In this document: one piece after another, positions 19,767-27,353 of the stretch | Layout: each line of letters starts with the position of its first letter | Numbering within the stretch: the stretch's first letter is position 1 | Origin: Actinomycetospora chibensis | GTDB taxonomy: Bacteria; Actinomycetota; Actinomycetes; Mycobacteriales; Pseudonocardiaceae | Length of the DNA stretch: 64,000 nucleotides | Assembly: GCF_028737215.1 (NCBI RefSeq) | Contig: NZ_JAQZAM010000017.1 | Span: forward strand, 49,767 to 113,766 | Direction: 5' to 3' | Notes under the pieces: model-generated | Database searches by the model: none | What the model was told of the DNA's origin: nothing | The model's input: the letters and a program-made list of their open reading frames with translations, nothing else | Program-made: the position numbers and the translations under genes

Positions 19767-19770
19767 GCGC

Positions 19771-20166
19771 TCAGGCGCTCCGGATCTCGATCTCGGGGGC
19801 GAGCCGCAGGGTGTTGGTGACGTAGCAGACCCGCTCCGCCGCGGTGATCAACCGGGTGAGCTCCTCGCCCTGCGGCGCGTCCGCGTGCACGGTGATCCGG
19901 ATCGCGACGAACCTCGGGCCGTCGTACGTGCCGGTCGCGTCGACGCACAGGCCGCGCAGGTCGATGTCGCGCTTGGCGGCGCTGTGGGCGACGGCCAGCG
20001 TGAAGCACGAGGAGACCGAGGCCAGGAGGAGCTCCGTGGGCTGGGGTCCCCGGCCGGTGCCGCCGGCGACGGAGGTGGGCTCGTCGACCGTGAGGGGGAA
20101 GCCGCCGGCGTCCACCGAGCAGCGCAGGCCCTCCTCCCAGACGGCCGAGACGGTGCGCTCAGCCAC
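19771..20166 (-). CDS. OsmC-family protein
   Basis: This 131-residue protein carries the two redox cysteines of OsmC/Ohr proteins, in SVSSCFTLAVAHSA (about residue 54) and ERVCYVTNTLRL (about residue 118). Such proteins reduce organic hydroperoxides or act as related thiol peroxidases or hydrolases. Start GTG 20166 fits the family length (130-140). It is convergent with larC (4 bases) and probably monocistronic. An OhrR-type regulator elsewhere in the window (55989) is not adjacent. Confidence 0.85.
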   Translation of the reverse strand: MAERTVSAVWEEGLRCSVDAGGFPLTVDEPTSVAGGTGRGPQPTELLLASVSSCFTLAVAHSAAKRDIDLRGLCVDATGTYDGPRFVAIRITVHADAPQGEELTRLITAAERVCYVTNTLRLAPEIEIRSA

Positions 20167-20242
20167 GGTGCAACACCGCTGCAACACCGGTGAGGAAGGT
20201 GGCGGCCATCACGTTTCCTTCGACGGAGTGGGGGATCGGCCC

Positions 20243-20695
20243 ATGAGCATCGACAGCGTGGCGCACCCGGTGGTCGTGCCGCTGGTGGGCCGGCCGCCGT
20301 CCACCGGGCCGGCCACGGAACCCCCTGCCGCAGGAGCCTGGGCGCCGGGCGTCGAACGATGCCGACCGGACCGGCGCACCCGCATCCACCACGACCGGCT
20401 GCTGCGGGTCGAGGACGACCCCGACGAGGTGATCGAGCTGCTCGAGCTCGCCGTCACCTGGGGCGAGCTGGACTACTCCGAGAGCGACGTGGTCCCGCCG
20501 GAGGCGTGGATCGACTTCGCGGCCGGCCACCGGTGGCGCCACCCGGAGCGCGTGCTGCGGCTGTTCTCCGTCGCCGCCGACGTCGCCCTGCGCGGCCCCC
20601 ACCTCGCGCCGGATCACGTCCCCGCGCCCTGCACCGGCGTCGACGCCGTCCGGCGCGACCTCGCGGCGTCCGACCTGCTCGCCGGCGAGCTCTGA
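20243..20695 (+). CDS. Hypothetical protein
   Basis: This is a 150-residue protein from ATG 20243. The first 45 residues are Pro/Gly-rich and probably disordered; the remainder is an acidic alpha-helical region (DDPDEVIELLELAVTWGELD, then AAGHRWRHPERVLRLFSVAADVAL). No signal peptide, membrane segment or known motif was recognised. The upstream 75 bases contain a direct repeat GCAACACCG (20170-20190). The stop is 5 bases from the convergent AIR-synthase-like gene. Confidence 0.5.
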   Translation: MSIDSVAHPVVVPLVGRPPSTGPATEPPAAGAWAPGVERCRPDRRTRIHHDRLLRVEDDPDEVIELLELAVTWGELDYSESDVVPPEAWIDFAAGHRWRHPERVLRLFSVAADVALRGPHLAPDHVPAPCTGVDAVRRDLAASDLLAGEL

Positions 20696-20700
20696 GCCGC

Positions 20701-21690
20701 TCACCGGCCGGTCCGGGGGAGCCGGGTCACCGCGCGCCGCGTGAGGTCGTAGGCGGTCGCCACGGACCCGCCTCGGCGCAGGTCGATCCGCCCGGTGTCG
20801 TCGATGCGCCCGACGACCGCGGCCTCGAGGCCGCGCGCGTGGAACGGGCCGAGGGCGTCGTCCTCGCATCCGGGCGGGACGCAGAGCAGGAAGCCGAAGC
20901 TCGGGAAGCACGTGAGCCACGCCGCGGTGTCCACGCCCCGCGGCGCCGGCAGGACGTCGAGGTCGATCTCCACCCCGAACGTCCCCCACTCCAGGAGCAT
21001 CGCGAGCGAGCCGACCAGCCCGGCCATGCTGATGTCCTTCGCCGCGACGGCGGCCCCGCTGCGGGCGAGCGCCGGCAGCAGGCGGACGTCGTCCGCGCAC
21101 CGTTCTCCGCGCTGCTCGAACGCCGGGAAGAAGGGGAAGTCGGGACGCATCGCGCCGTCGGTGGCCGCCGCGACGACAAGGCTCTGCCCGAGCTCCACCC
21201 GCGTCATCGACAGTGTCCCCTCGGCCCCGCCCACCCCGCCCACCTCGCCGAGCCCGAAGGCGGAGATCGAGGGCTCGCCGTCGTGGCGGGTGAGGTGGCC
21301 GCCGACGATCGGGACCCGGAAGAGCCGGGAGGCGTGGCGCATCCCCTCGAGGGCAGCCCGGGCGGTCTCCTCCGAGGCCGCGACCGTGTTGACGATCCCG
21401 AGAGGCTCGGCGCCCATCGCCACCACGTCGTTGACGTTGGTCAGCACGGCCGCGAAGCCCGCGGCCCGGGGGTCGTGGGCGACGAACGGGGGCCACAGCG
21501 CCTCGCCGCAGGCGACCACCGAGCCCCTCGAGGTGCGCACGACGGCCCCGTCGTCACCCGGTCCGCTGGTCCAGTCGGTGTCTCCGAGGACCTCGCCGAC
21601 CAGCCCGATCTCGGTCTTCGCGAGCAGCCCGGGGTGCTCGGCCACGACCCGGACGATCTCGTCCAGCTCGCTCGTCACGGTCGTTCCCAC
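20701..21690 (-). CDS. AIR-synthase-related protein (Sll0787 / MSMEG_0567 C-terminal type)
   Basis: This 329-residue member of the PurM/SelD/HypE fold carries the ATP-binding pattern GPGDDGAVVRTS (about residue 39), VLTNVNDVVAMGAEPLGIVN (about residue 80) and AAKDISMAGLVGSLAML. Homologues occur as Sll0787 or as the C-terminal half of MSMEG_0567 in a conserved nitrogen-starvation/Nit1C gene set. Other members (GNAT, radical SAM, glycosyltransferase, Sll0783-like) occur 10-20 kb away in this window. GTG 21690 is chosen for GAGGAGGT 5 bases upstream. It is divergent from the comA-like gene. Phosphoryl transfer to a carbonyl or amide is expected from the fold; the substrate is unknown. Confidence 0.8.
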   Translation of the reverse strand: MGTTVTSELDEIVRVVAEHPGLLAKTEIGLVGEVLGDTDWTSGPGDDGAVVRTSRGSVVACGEALWPPFVAHDPRAAGFAAVLTNVNDVVAMGAEPLGIVNTVAASEETARAALEGMRHASRLFRVPIVGGHLTRHDGEPSISAFGLGEVGGVGGAEGTLSMTRVELGQSLVVAAATDGAMRPDFPFFPAFEQRGERCADDVRLLPALARSGAAVAAKDISMAGLVGSLAMLLEWGTFGVEIDLDVLPAPRGVDTAAWLTCFPSFGFLLCVPPGCEDDALGPFHARGLEAAVVGRIDDTGRIDLRRGGSVATAYDLTRRAVTRLPRTGR

Positions 21691-21726
21691 ACCGCACCTC
21701 CTCGATCGTCTCGCATCGTAGGCGTA

Positions 21727-21736
21727 CATCTACTAT
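21727..21736 (+). promoter_or_regulatory. Shared 10-base box, copy A, upstream of the comA-like gene
   Basis: CATCTACTAT occurs 20 bases before the comA-like ATG; its TACTAT half fits a -10 hexamer reading toward comA. The same 10 bases occur at 38858-38867 upstream of carbamate kinase, and CATTTACGAT lies upstream of the XRE-cupin gene (30238-30247). A direct repeat ATCTAC also recurs 12 bases downstream (21740-21745). It is a candidate promoter and/or operator. Confidence 0.5.
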
Positions 21737-21756
21737 CTGATCTACCATCGACGGCC

Positions 21757-22539
21757 ATGGGCCCCGCGAGCTTCCTGACATTGCTGTCCCGGCCGCCCAA
21801 GCCCCGCTCGTCCGGGCTCACCCACGTCCTCGACACGGGCGTGACGCCCGCCGTCGCGGCCGATCTGCTCGCCGGCACGGCCCCGTACGTCGACATCTGG
21901 AAGACCGGATGGGGCACCGCGTACCTCGACGACCGGATCGCGGACAAGCTCGCCGTGCTCGCCGACCACGCCGTCGCGTCGTGTCTCGGAGGCACGCTGC
22001 TCGAGATCGCCTGGGCCCAGGGGGCGGCGGAGGCGTGCCTCGCGTGGGCGGACGAGGCCGGGTTCACCCACGTCGAGGTGTCGCGGGGCACCGTGCCGAT
22101 GGCGCTCGACGCCAAGCACGAGCTGGTCCGGCGCGCCGCCGACCGGTTCGTCGTGGTCACCGAGGTCGGGGCCAAGGACCCGGCCCAGCAGCACACCCTC
22201 GCGCAGTGGGGCGACGAGGCGGGGCAGGACCGGGACGCCGGCGCCGCGCTCGTGGTCGCCGAGGGGCGCCAGAGCGGCACCGTCGGGATCTACGACGGCG
22301 AGGGGACGGTCCGCGAGGACGTGGTGGACGAGATCGTCGACGCCGTGGGCCTCGACCGCATCGTCTTCGAGGCCCCCCGCACCGCGCAGCAGGCGTGGTT
22401 CGTCCGGCGCTTCGGGCCCGGGGTGAACCTGGGCAACGTCGCGCTCGACGAGATCCTCTCGGTCGAGACGCTGCGGCTGGGCCTGCGCTCGGACACCGCC
22501 GAGGTGTCCCTGCCCGTCACCATGGAGCCCGTGCGGTGA
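21757..22539 (+). CDS. comA: Phosphosulfolactate synthase (ComA / XcbB1 family)
   Basis: ComA-family enzymes add sulfite to phosphoenolpyruvate, giving (R)-2-phospho-3-sulfolactate, the first step of coenzyme M synthesis in methanogens and of the bacterial Xcb pathway. The 260-residue TIM-barrel protein shows SSGLTHVLDTG, APYVDIWKTGWGTAYL (about residue 47), SCLGGTLLEIAW, GFTHVEVSRGTVPM and GVNLGNVALDEILSVETLRLGLR, in the family order. It heads a tightly coupled cluster of two aspartase-superfamily lyases and a PLP enzyme, the combination known from Xanthobacter CoM synthesis. There is no clear Shine-Dalgarno sequence; the short leader after the TACTAT box suggests near-leaderless translation. 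Confidence 0.88.
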   Translation: MGPASFLTLLSRPPKPRSSGLTHVLDTGVTPAVAADLLAGTAPYVDIWKTGWGTAYLDDRIADKLAVLADHAVASCLGGTLLEIAWAQGAAEACLAWADEAGFTHVEVSRGTVPMALDAKHELVRRAADRFVVVTEVGAKDPAQQHTLAQWGDEAGQDRDAGAALVVAEGRQSGTVGIYDGEGTVREDVVDEIVDAVGLDRIVFEAPRTAQQAWFVRRFGPGVNLGNVALDEILSVETLRLGLRSDTAEVSLPVTMEPVR

Positions 22540-23474
22540 CGGGCACGCCCAACCGCATCCCCGGGCGCTACCGCGGCGTCGCCGTCGCGCGGTACGACGG
22601 GCCGCTCGACGAGGCGTCCCTGCGCGAGCACCACCTCGGGCGCGAGGCCTACTGGAAGACGCGGTTCCTCGTGGTCCGCCCGCACGACGACACCGACGAC
22701 CGCGTCGCGCTGCTCGCCGTCGCGCGGGACCCCGGCGACGCGCTCTTCAGCCCGATCACGGCGGTCGAGCTGCTCGCGGGCCCCGACGAGTGCGTGTTCG
22801 TGCACCGCCCGGACGTCGACACGGCGATCCCGTCCGCACTGGTCGCGGTGGCGGCGGAGGTCCCCGGCGCGCGCGCGGTCGTGGTGCAGGGCCGCTACGA
22901 GCACGTCAACTTCGTGGTCGACCCCGACCCGCTGCGGGTGGTGGTGCGCGAGGTGGTGCCGCCCCACCCGGCCAAGCTCGCCGACCAGGCCCGCCGGATC
23001 GTCGACGTCACCGAGACCCTGCGGCCGCTGCGCCTCGAGAGCGAGGTCGTCGACCTGGCCGACCTCGCCCACCGGCTCCCCGCCGAGCACTACCTGCTCC
23101 CGTGCCGCGGCGGGGGGAGCGAGATCCCCGGCGCCACGGTGTCCTACCTCGACGAACGACCCGAGCCCGCCGACTGGACCCTCGTCGGCTGCGAGCGCTC
23201 CCGCCAGATTCACCGGTGGTTCTACGGCCGCGACGCACCGCAGGTCGACTTCTGCCCGAAGGTGGACCCGTCCGCCGCCGGCCCCGGTGCCCTGCTGACC
23301 AAGTGCTGCCTGCAGCAGGAGGAGCTCGACGAGGGGGTCGCCGACGGTCCGGACGGGCCGACGACCTGGGTCTCGGTGCCCTGGGGGGCCTCTCTGGAGC
23401 ACGTGCGGGAGGCGCTGGGCCGGCTCGCCGAGCTCGCCGAGACCCAGGGGGCGGCGCCGTGGTCACCCGCCTGA
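22536..23474 (+). CDS. Uncharacterised protein in the CoM-type cluster
   Basis: This 312-residue protein is translated from GTG 22536, overlapping the comA-like stop by 4 bases. I do not recognise the family. Visible features are an N-terminal YRGVAVARYDG segment, GREAYWKTRFLVVRPHDD, a central EVPGARAVVVQGRYEHVNFV, then a Cys-rich C-terminal half: LLPCRGGGSEIPG, LVGCERSRQIHRWFYG, DFCPKV and LTKCCLQQEE. The cluster of Cys with His and Asp could bind metal or an Fe-S centre. Position between the synthase and the first lyase implies a role in the same pathway. No membrane segment was seen. Confidence 0.7.
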   Translation: MTGTPNRIPGRYRGVAVARYDGPLDEASLREHHLGREAYWKTRFLVVRPHDDTDDRVALLAVARDPGDALFSPITAVELLAGPDECVFVHRPDVDTAIPSALVAVAAEVPGARAVVVQGRYEHVNFVVDPDPLRVVVREVVPPHPAKLADQARRIVDVTETLRPLRLESEVVDLADLAHRLPAEHYLLPCRGGGSEIPGATVSYLDERPEPADWTLVGCERSRQIHRWFYGRDAPQVDFCPKVDPSAAGPGALLTKCCLQQEELDEGVADGPDGPTTWVSVPWGASLEHVREALGRLAELAETQGAAPWSPA

Positions 23475-24808
23475 CCGACTCGCCGGTCTACGCGCACCTC
23501 TGGTCCACTCCGGAGCTCGAGGAGCTGCTCGGGGAGACCGCCCGCTGGCAGGCCTGGCTCGACGTCCTCGTCGCGCTCGCCCGCGTGCAGGCGCGCCACG
23601 GCCTCGTCCCGTCCGAGGCCGCCGAGCAGATCGCCGCGGGGGCCCGCGCGGAGGCGCTCGACCTGGACCGGGTCACGGCGGGAACCCGGTCGACGTCGCA
23701 CTCCACGCTCGGCCTCATCCGGGAGCTGCAGCGGGTGCTCCCGGAGTCCGCGCGCGAGCACGTCTACGTCGGCGCCACCGTGCAGGACGTCAGCGACACG
23801 TGGTTCGGCCTGCTGATGCGCGACGTCGGGGCGATCGTCCGGCGCGACCTGCTGGCCCTCGAGGCGACGGTGCTGGACCTCGCCGAGCGCCACCGCGACA
23901 CGGTGATGGTCGGGCGCACCCACGGCCAGCCCGGCGCCCCGATCACCTTCGGCTTCAAGGCCGCGTCCTGGGCCGACGAGCTGCGCCGCCACCTCGACCG
24001 TCTGCGCGAGGGCCGTCCGCGGTGGGCGGTGGGCCAGCTCGCCGGCGCGGTGGGCGCGCTCGCGTTCCACGAGGCCGAGCTCGACCCGCTCGCGCTGCGC
24101 CGGGACTTCTGCGCCGAGCTCGGTCTGGGCGATCCGGGCGCGTCCTGGCTGACCAGCCGCGACCGCGTCGCCGAGTTCGGGCACGTCCTGGCGCTGGTGT
24201 GCGGGACGCTCGCGCGCATCGGGACCGAGGTCTACGAGCTCGCCCGCCCCGAGATCGGCGAGCTCGCCGAGCCGACCACCGCGACGGCCGTCGGCAGCAT
24301 CACGATGCCGCACAAGCGCAACCCCGAGGTCGGCGAGCACCTCGACACCCTCGCCCGCCTCGCCCGGTCGTCGGCCGGGGTGCTGCTCGAGGGCACCGTC
24401 GTCAGCCACGAGCGCGACGGCCGCGGGTGGAAGGCCGAGTGGGTCGCCCTGCCCGAGGTCTGCCTGCTGGCCGGGACCGCGCTCGGGCTCGCGCGCACCC
24501 TGCTCGCGGGTCTCGAGGTCCACGACGAGGCGATGGCCGCGAACCTCGAGCGCTTCGGCGACCGGCTCACCTCGGAGCGCGTGCTCGCGGGGCTGTCCGG
24601 GCGCCTCGGCAAGCACGCCGCCCAGGACCTGCTCCAGGGCGTGCTCGCCGGCGGCGGTGACGTCGTCGACGGGGTCGTGGCGCGCGGGGTCGCGTCGGCC
24701 GACGAGGTGCGCGGGTGGATGGCGCGCGCCCCGGTCGCCACCGCGGGCCGGATGGTCGACGAGGTGGTGGCGCGGGCCCGCGAGGCCCGGGCGGGGGAGG
24801 GCGTGTGA
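23459..24808 (+). CDS. Aspartase/fumarase-superfamily lyase (XcbC1-like)
   Basis: This 449-residue lyase of the adenylosuccinate-lyase branch carries TSHSTLGLIRELQ, VGATVQDVSDT (about residue 103), VGRTHGQPGAPITFGFK (about residue 152) and the signature loop GSITMPHKRNPE (about residue 281) with the mobile catalytic Ser replaced in context by Thr/Met. These enzymes make or break C-N, C-O or C-P bonds beta to a carboxylate. In Xanthobacter a homologue in the CoM operon removes phosphate from phosphosulfolactate to form sulfoacrylate; I infer the same here from its place after comA. It overlaps the genes on both sides. Confidence 0.8.
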   Translation: MVTRLTDSPVYAHLWSTPELEELLGETARWQAWLDVLVALARVQARHGLVPSEAAEQIAAGARAEALDLDRVTAGTRSTSHSTLGLIRELQRVLPESAREHVYVGATVQDVSDTWFGLLMRDVGAIVRRDLLALEATVLDLAERHRDTVMVGRTHGQPGAPITFGFKAASWADELRRHLDRLREGRPRWAVGQLAGAVGALAFHEAELDPLALRRDFCAELGLGDPGASWLTSRDRVAEFGHVLALVCGTLARIGTEVYELARPEIGELAEPTTATAVGSITMPHKRNPEVGEHLDTLARLARSSAGVLLEGTVVSHERDGRGWKAEWVALPEVCLLAGTALGLARTLLAGLEVHDEAMAANLERFGDRLTSERVLAGLSGRLGKHAAQDLLQGVLAGGGDVVDGVVARGVASADEVRGWMARAPVATAGRMVDEVVARAREARAGEGV

Positions 24809-25821
24809 CCTGGCTGCCCCGGCTCCCGCCCCGCCTGCTGCTCGGCACGCTGCCGACCCCGCTGGTGGACGCGCCGCGGCTGCGCGCGGAGCTCGGGTGC
24901 GGGCCGCTGCGGATCAAGCGGGACGACCTCGCCGGCTTCGGGATCGCCGGCAACAAGACGCGCCCCCTCGAGTACCTGCTGGGCGATGCGCAGGCCCACG
25001 GCGTGGACGTTCTGGTCACCGGCGGCGGCCCGGACTCGAACTTCGTCGCGGCGGCGGCGATGGCGGCGCGGGTCGCGGGCATCGCGTGCGAGCTGGTGGT
25101 GTGGGGCGGCGCGTCCCTGGGCCCCACCCCGAATCTGGCGCTGGCGGAGGCGGCCGGCGCGCGGCTCGTGCCGCTGGGCGACGACCGGCGGGAGCGCGTC
25201 GACGTCGTCGTCTCCGAGCGGGCCGCCGAGCTCCGGGCCGCGGGACGCCGGCCGTTGGCGGTGCCCCGCGGCGGCTCGACCCCCGTCGGCGCCGCGGGCT
25301 TCGCGCGGGCCGCCGCCGAGCTGCTTGACCAGTGCGTGCGCCTCGACGGGGCGTTCCCCGCGTCCGTGGTGCTCCCGCTGGGCTCCGGCGGCAGCACCGC
25401 GGGCCTGCTCGTCGGCCTCGCCGCGGCCGGCGCCGACACGATGGTGCTCGCGGTGTCGGTGAGCCGGCCGCCGGAGGAGATCACCCCTACGGTGCTGGAC
25501 CTCGCGCGCGCCTGCGCCGCGGCCCTGGGCACCGCGCCGCCGCGGGAGGACCGTCTCGAGGTGGTCGACCACCGGGGACCCGGCTTCGGGCGCGCGTCGG
25601 CCGCCGACCGGGCCGCCGCGGCGACGGCGCTGTGCACCGAGGGACTGCTGCTCGACGACACCTACGGCGCCAAGGCGTTCGCCGTCGCCCTCGCGCGCCT
25701 GCGGGCCGGGCTCGTTCACGAGGGGCGGCCCGGGCCCGTCGTCCTCTGGCACACCGGCGGCGTCGCGTCCGCCCTGACCCACCTCGGCGAGCCCGTCCCC
25801 GCCACGACAGGAGCACCATGA
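24805..25821 (+). CDS. PLP-dependent enzyme, D-cysteine desulfhydrase/ACC deaminase type (XcbE1-like)
   Basis: This 338-residue fold-type II PLP enzyme has the Lys-containing N-terminal motif LRIKRDDLAGFGIAGNKTRP (about residue 35), a GGGPDSNFVAAAAM phosphate and substrate loop (about residue 75), PLGSGGSTAGLLVGL (PLP phosphate loop, about residue 190) and a C-terminal LWHTGGVASAL. Family members desulfhydrate D-cysteine or deaminate ACC; a homologue is part of the bacterial CoM operon, acting on a sulfonated amino acid or a related late intermediate. GTG 24805 overlaps the lyase stop, and its own stop overlaps the next ATG. Confidence 0.85.
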   Translation: MTWLPRLPPRLLLGTLPTPLVDAPRLRAELGCGPLRIKRDDLAGFGIAGNKTRPLEYLLGDAQAHGVDVLVTGGGPDSNFVAAAAMAARVAGIACELVVWGGASLGPTPNLALAEAAGARLVPLGDDRRERVDVVVSERAAELRAAGRRPLAVPRGGSTPVGAAGFARAAAELLDQCVRLDGAFPASVVLPLGSGGSTAGLLVGLAAAGADTMVLAVSVSRPPEEITPTVLDLARACAAALGTAPPREDRLEVVDHRGPGFGRASAADRAAAATALCTEGLLLDDTYGAKAFAVALARLRAGLVHEGRPGPVVLWHTGGVASALTHLGEPVPATTGAP

Positions 25822-27353
25822 CCGCTCGTAGCGTCCGCGAGTCGGGCCCCCCGCGGACGGCCGCGGCACCCGAGCTCGTCGACTCCGGCTTCGCGCTGGA
25901 GAACGCCGACGCCCCGTTCCTGCACCGCGGGCTGAACCTGGCCGACATGGGCCACGTGCTCGACCTCGCGCGCCGGGGCCTCGTGCCGGACGACGCCCGG
26001 CAGGCGGTCCTGGCGCTGCTCCTCGAGGCCGACGCGACGCCGCCCGAGGACTTCCCGTACGACCCGGAGCTGGGCGAGCCCTACAACTCGCGCGAGGCCT
26101 ACTTCGTCTCCCGGATCGGCGACGCCGCGGGCTGGCTGCACGCCGGGCGCCCCCGCCGCGAGGCCGTGCGGATCGCGCTGCGCCTGCACATCCGGCGCCA
26201 GATCGTCGAGCTGATCAGCGACACCGCGCGCTTCGGACTCGCCGCCGTCGACCGCGCCGAGGAGCACGCCGAGACGGTGATGCCGGACCAGACGTACCTG
26301 CAGCACGCGCAGCCCTCGACGTTCGGGCACTACGTCCTCTCGTTCGTCTACTCCGCGGTGCGCGACGCCGAGCGGCTGCTCGGCGAGCTCGACTGGGTCG
26401 ACGCGAGCCCTGGCGGCGCGGGCTGCGTCAACGGCACCCGGCTGCTCACCGACCGCGAGTTCATCGCGAGCACGCTGGGCTTCTCCGACGTCATCGAGCA
26501 CACGCGCGACGCGATGTGGCAGGTCGACGGGCTGATCGCCGTGCTCGCGACGTCGTCGAGCCTGCTGACGACGTTCTGCAAGCTCGCCGAGGACCTCGAG
26601 ATCTGGTCGTCGAGCGAGTTCGACTACGTCGACCTCGACGACGGCTACACCCGCGCCAGCGTCCTCATGCCGCAGAAGCGCAACCCCTACGCCCTGTCGA
26701 TCATCCGGGGCGCGTCCGGCGTGCTCATCGGGCGGCTCGCCGGGTTCCTCGCGGTGACCAAGAGCCCCTCGGCCCGCAGCGACAACCTGATCTACGCCTA
26801 TGGCGAGGTGCCTCGCGCGCTCGACCTGGCCGTCCGCATCGCCCGCCTCTCGGCCGGCGTGGTGCGCACGCTGCGGGTGAACAAGGACCGTCTCGCCGAG
26901 GAGGTCCGCGGCGGCTACACCCAGGCCACCGACCTCGCCGAGTACCTCGTGCAGTCCTGCGACGTCGACTACCGGACCGCGTACCTGATCGTCGGACGCA
27001 CGGTGCGGGCGGCGAGCCGCGCCGGTGTGCGCGGCGTCGCCATCACCGGCGAGATGATCGACGAGGCGGCCGTGGAGCACCGCGGCACGCCGCTCGGGGT
27101 CGCCGGTCGCGACCTGTCCGCCGTGCTGGACCCGTGGCAGATCGTGCTCTCGCGCGATGCCCGGGGCGGGGCGTCGCCGGACGCGCTGGCCCGCATGACG
27201 ACGAGCCTGCGCACCCGACTCACCGGTCTCGCGGCGTCCGCCGCCGACCGGCTCGCCGGCTACGACACCGCCGAGGACGCGCTCCTCGCCGCAGCCCGGC
27301 AGGGCTCAGGCCCGCACCCCTCAGGCCCGCACCGCTCAGGAGGAGCACGATGA
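25818..27353 (+). CDS. Argininosuccinate-lyase-like protein (XcbD1-like)
   Basis: This 511-residue second lyase of the aspartase superfamily is closer to argininosuccinate lyase: YNSREAYFVSRIGD (about residue 91), PDQTYLQHAQPSTFGHYVLS (about residue 155), SPGGAGCVNGTRLLTDRE and the signature ASVLMPQKRNPYAL (about residue 280). It has an extra N-terminal 30 residues and a low-complexity C-terminus (GPHPSGPHRSG). A true arginine-pathway argH would sit with argG, which is absent. With comA, the first lyase and the PLP gene it completes a bacterial CoM-type set. Ammonia or thiol addition to sulfoacrylate is a plausible reaction, not shown by the sequence. Confidence 0.8.
   Translation: MTARSVRESGPPRTAAAPELVDSGFALENADAPFLHRGLNLADMGHVLDLARRGLVPDDARQAVLALLLEADATPPEDFPYDPELGEPYNSREAYFVSRIGDAAGWLHAGRPRREAVRIALRLHIRRQIVELISDTARFGLAAVDRAEEHAETVMPDQTYLQHAQPSTFGHYVLSFVYSAVRDAERLLGELDWVDASPGGAGCVNGTRLLTDREFIASTLGFSDVIEHTRDAMWQVDGLIAVLATSSSLLTTFCKLAEDLEIWSSSEFDYVDLDDGYTRASVLMPQKRNPYALSIIRGASGVLIGRLAGFLAVTKSPSARSDNLIYAYGEVPRALDLAVRIARLSAGVVRTLRVNKDRLAEEVRGGYTQATDLAEYLVQSCDVDYRTAYLIVGRTVRAASRAGVRGVAITGEMIDEAAVEHRGTPLGVAGRDLSAVLDPWQIVLSRDARGGASPDALARMTTSLRTRLTGLAASAADRLAGYDTAEDALLAAARQGSGPHPSGPHRSGGAR

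Noticed and set aside
25818..27353. Argininosuccinate lyase of arginine synthesis (argH)
   Set aside because: The fold matches, but no arginine genes are near and the gene is coupled to CoM-type genes; a pathway-specific lyase is more likely.
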